From Anisakis pegreffii (lineage: Eukaryota; Nematoda; Chromadorea; Rhabditida; Anisakidae): a DNA stretch of 64,000 nt. Numbering within the stretch: position 1 is the stretch's first letter; every line of letters starts with the position of its first letter. The stretch lies in assembly GCA_035041965.1 (NCBI GenBank), contig JAPYMA010000348.1, positions 28,434 through 92,433 of the forward strand. The letters run 5' to 3'. The position numbers were made by a program, and so were the translations under genes. The notes under the pieces are model-generated. The model was not told the DNA's origin. It saw only the letters and a program-made list of their open reading frames with translations, and ran no database searches. This document shows, in pieces, positions 63,134 to 64,000 of this stretch.

Positions 63134-63145
63134 CTTCGATCTATA
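63134..63145 (+). repeat. 12-bp flanking direct repeat, left copy
   Basis: CTTCGATCTATA occurs here and at 63520-63531, bracketing the palindrome insertion. In other array units only one related copy (ATTGATCTATA) is present at this point, as expected for a target-site duplication. Confidence 0.6.
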
Positions 63146-63169
63146 ATAATGATAGTAATAATAATAATG

Positions 63170-63207
<38 letters not shown>

Positions 63208-63416
63208 AACTGACCGAAATAATGCGCAAATTGTACGGAAGAACCGTAGGACGTTTCGGCGTTAGAACGCCATCATCAGCCACAATGTTGGGACACAGAT
63301 ATGGAACAAACTGTTTGTTCCATATCTGTGTCCCAACATTGTGGCTGATGATGGCGTTCTAACGCCGAAACGTCCTACGGTTCTTCCGTACAATTTGCGC
63401 ATTATTTCGGTCAGTT

Positions 63417-63448
<32 letters not shown>

Positions 63449-63474
63449 CATTATTATTATTACTATCATTATTA
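63144..63474. mobile_element. Near-perfect 330-bp palindrome inserted in the array (foldback-like)
   Basis: Left arm 63144-63311 and right arm 63313-63474 are reverse complements around a single T at 63312; they differ only in the number of trinucleotide units. Each arm runs from an outer TAA-type microsatellite through about 105 bp of unique sequence with GACGTTTCGGCGTTAGAACG. It interrupts one 404-bp unit and is bracketed by a 12-bp direct repeat. No ORF is present. It could be a foldback or MITE-like element, a head-to-head dimer of a small retroelement tail, or (less likely) an assembly or foldback artefact. Confidence 0.75.
63330..63375 (+). ncRNA. Hammerhead-ribozyme-like core in the palindrome arm
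   Basis: In order: GTC (63330-63332, the cleavage triplet position), a weak stem I (CCA 63333-63335 with TGG 63342-63344), CTGATGA (63345-63351), a 6-bp stem II (GGCGTT/AACGCC, loop CT) and GAAAC (63367-63371) whose A-C can pair with the U-G of GTC. An extra U (63352) follows CTGATGA and stem III is short, with G-U pairs. The mirror copy lies on the minus strand, with its CTGATGA at 63273-63279. Activity is not shown. Confidence 0.4.
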
Positions 63475-63519
63475 TTACTTACCAAAAATGCGCATCGCAA
63501 CGCATACTCATTTGTTCAT

Positions 63520-63531
63520 CTTCGATCTATA
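63520..63531 (+). repeat. 12-bp flanking direct repeat, right copy
   Basis: Right copy of CTTCGATCTATA, 45 bp beyond the end of the right palindrome arm. Confidence 0.6.
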
Positions 63532-64000
63532 GTGAGCAAATGCATACCAATGAGCATCTCAGCGCTAGTTGTGATAGCTTTAATAAAATAGCTTTATCTC
63601 CTCAACTAAGCGAAATCGCCCGACGAAATATATGTCTTTCTAAATGCAGAGATTCTGCTCGATCGACTGGTGTGAAGAAACCGATATGTTAGTAGTCAAC
63701 GCTGAGAGTACTGTAGGTTTTTATGTGCCAACCCCTATGACATGATAAAAATAGCTATATCTCCTCGCATAGGCAAAATTTTCCGGTAAGTTTATCATTT
63801 TCAGAAAGCAGAGATTCTGTTCGATCTAATGGTGTACAAATATCAATGTGTTTCCGGGCAAACTTGAGAAGGCGGTAGGCTTCAATATATCAAGCCCATA
63901 TTTCTATAGTAATGCATAATATTCATTGATCTATAGTGATCAATTGCATATCACTGAGCACCTCAGCGCTAGTTGAGATAGCTTCAATAAAATAGCTATA

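Larger units (their letters stand above)
61240..64000 (+). repeat. Tandem array of ~404-bp units running off the window end
   Basis: The phrase GGGCTTGAACGTATCAAACC or a variant marks unit starts at 61369, 61773, 62177, 62584 (diverged), 62690 and 63094, giving periods of 404, 404, 407, a 106-bp truncated copy, and 404. Two subtypes exist: type A (GAGGGTACCCTACGCCTGAG) and type B (GAGAGTACTGTAGGTTTT at 62409 and again 1,295 bp later at 63704). The array therefore has a higher-order pattern. Copies 1-3 are nearly identical. A short minus ORF of 60-65 codons recurs in each type A unit and is a by-product of the repeat. The first partial unit before 61369 is more diverged. Confidence 0.95.

Overview
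The window is eukaryotic nuclear DNA: AT-rich, with multi-exon genes, GT-AG introns of about 50-1,500 bp and metazoan gene families. Intron 3' ends are short (TTTCAG, TTTTAG, TTTAAG, TTTGAG) with little polypyrimidine tract, which fits a nematode. A degenerate TTAGGC-register repeat, the nematode telomere unit, agrees but does not prove it. The species is not identifiable from the sequence alone.

Layout. Positions 1-4.4 kb are gene-poor, with a decayed non-LTR reverse transcriptase fragment and simple repeats. Positions 4.4-14.7 kb hold four minus-strand genes: ARP3 (branched-actin nucleation), SDHAF4 (complex II assembly), PSMG4 (proteasome assembly chaperone, two short exons) and an ORP9/10/11-type oxysterol-binding protein with PH domain, FFAT-like motif and lipid-transfer domain. 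Positions 14.7-22 kb are gene-poor, with a second reverse transcriptase relic, a possible hAT transposase relic and a promoter-like block carrying a consensus CRE. Positions 22-48.7 kb hold six plus-strand genes: an AP-2 transcription factor, an ER-membrane thioredoxin-like protein, macoilin, a CHMP2B-like ESCRT-III subunit, pterin-4a-carbinolamine dehydratase and eIF2 beta. The 45-46.5 kb gap between the last two holds repeats and an endonuclease-domain relic of a non-LTR element. Positions 49.6-56.4 kb hold minus-strand SLC25A46 and Ariadne-1. From 56.5 kb onward only weak, unidentified exon candidates are seen, then a 404-bp tandem array (61.2 kb to the window end) interrupted by a near-perfect 330-bp palindrome.

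The genes are mostly housekeeping (actin, mitochondria, proteasome, lipid transfer, ER redox, endosomal sorting, translation, ubiquitin) plus a developmental regulator (AP-2) and a neuronal-type ER membrane protein (macoilin). No shared pathway is evident. Exon maps were derived by hand from reading-frame continuity, splice-site phase and protein-family similarity. All phases close for ten of the genes; the 5' end of AP-2 and two acceptors (thioredoxin-like gene, eIF2 beta) remain open.

The most unusual features are the palindrome with hammerhead-ribozyme-like cores in both arms (a related motif lies beside the endonuclease relic at 46.4 kb), an inverted pair of degenerate telomere-register hexamer arrays inside an intron, and a high share of intron acceptors with A or G at position -3.
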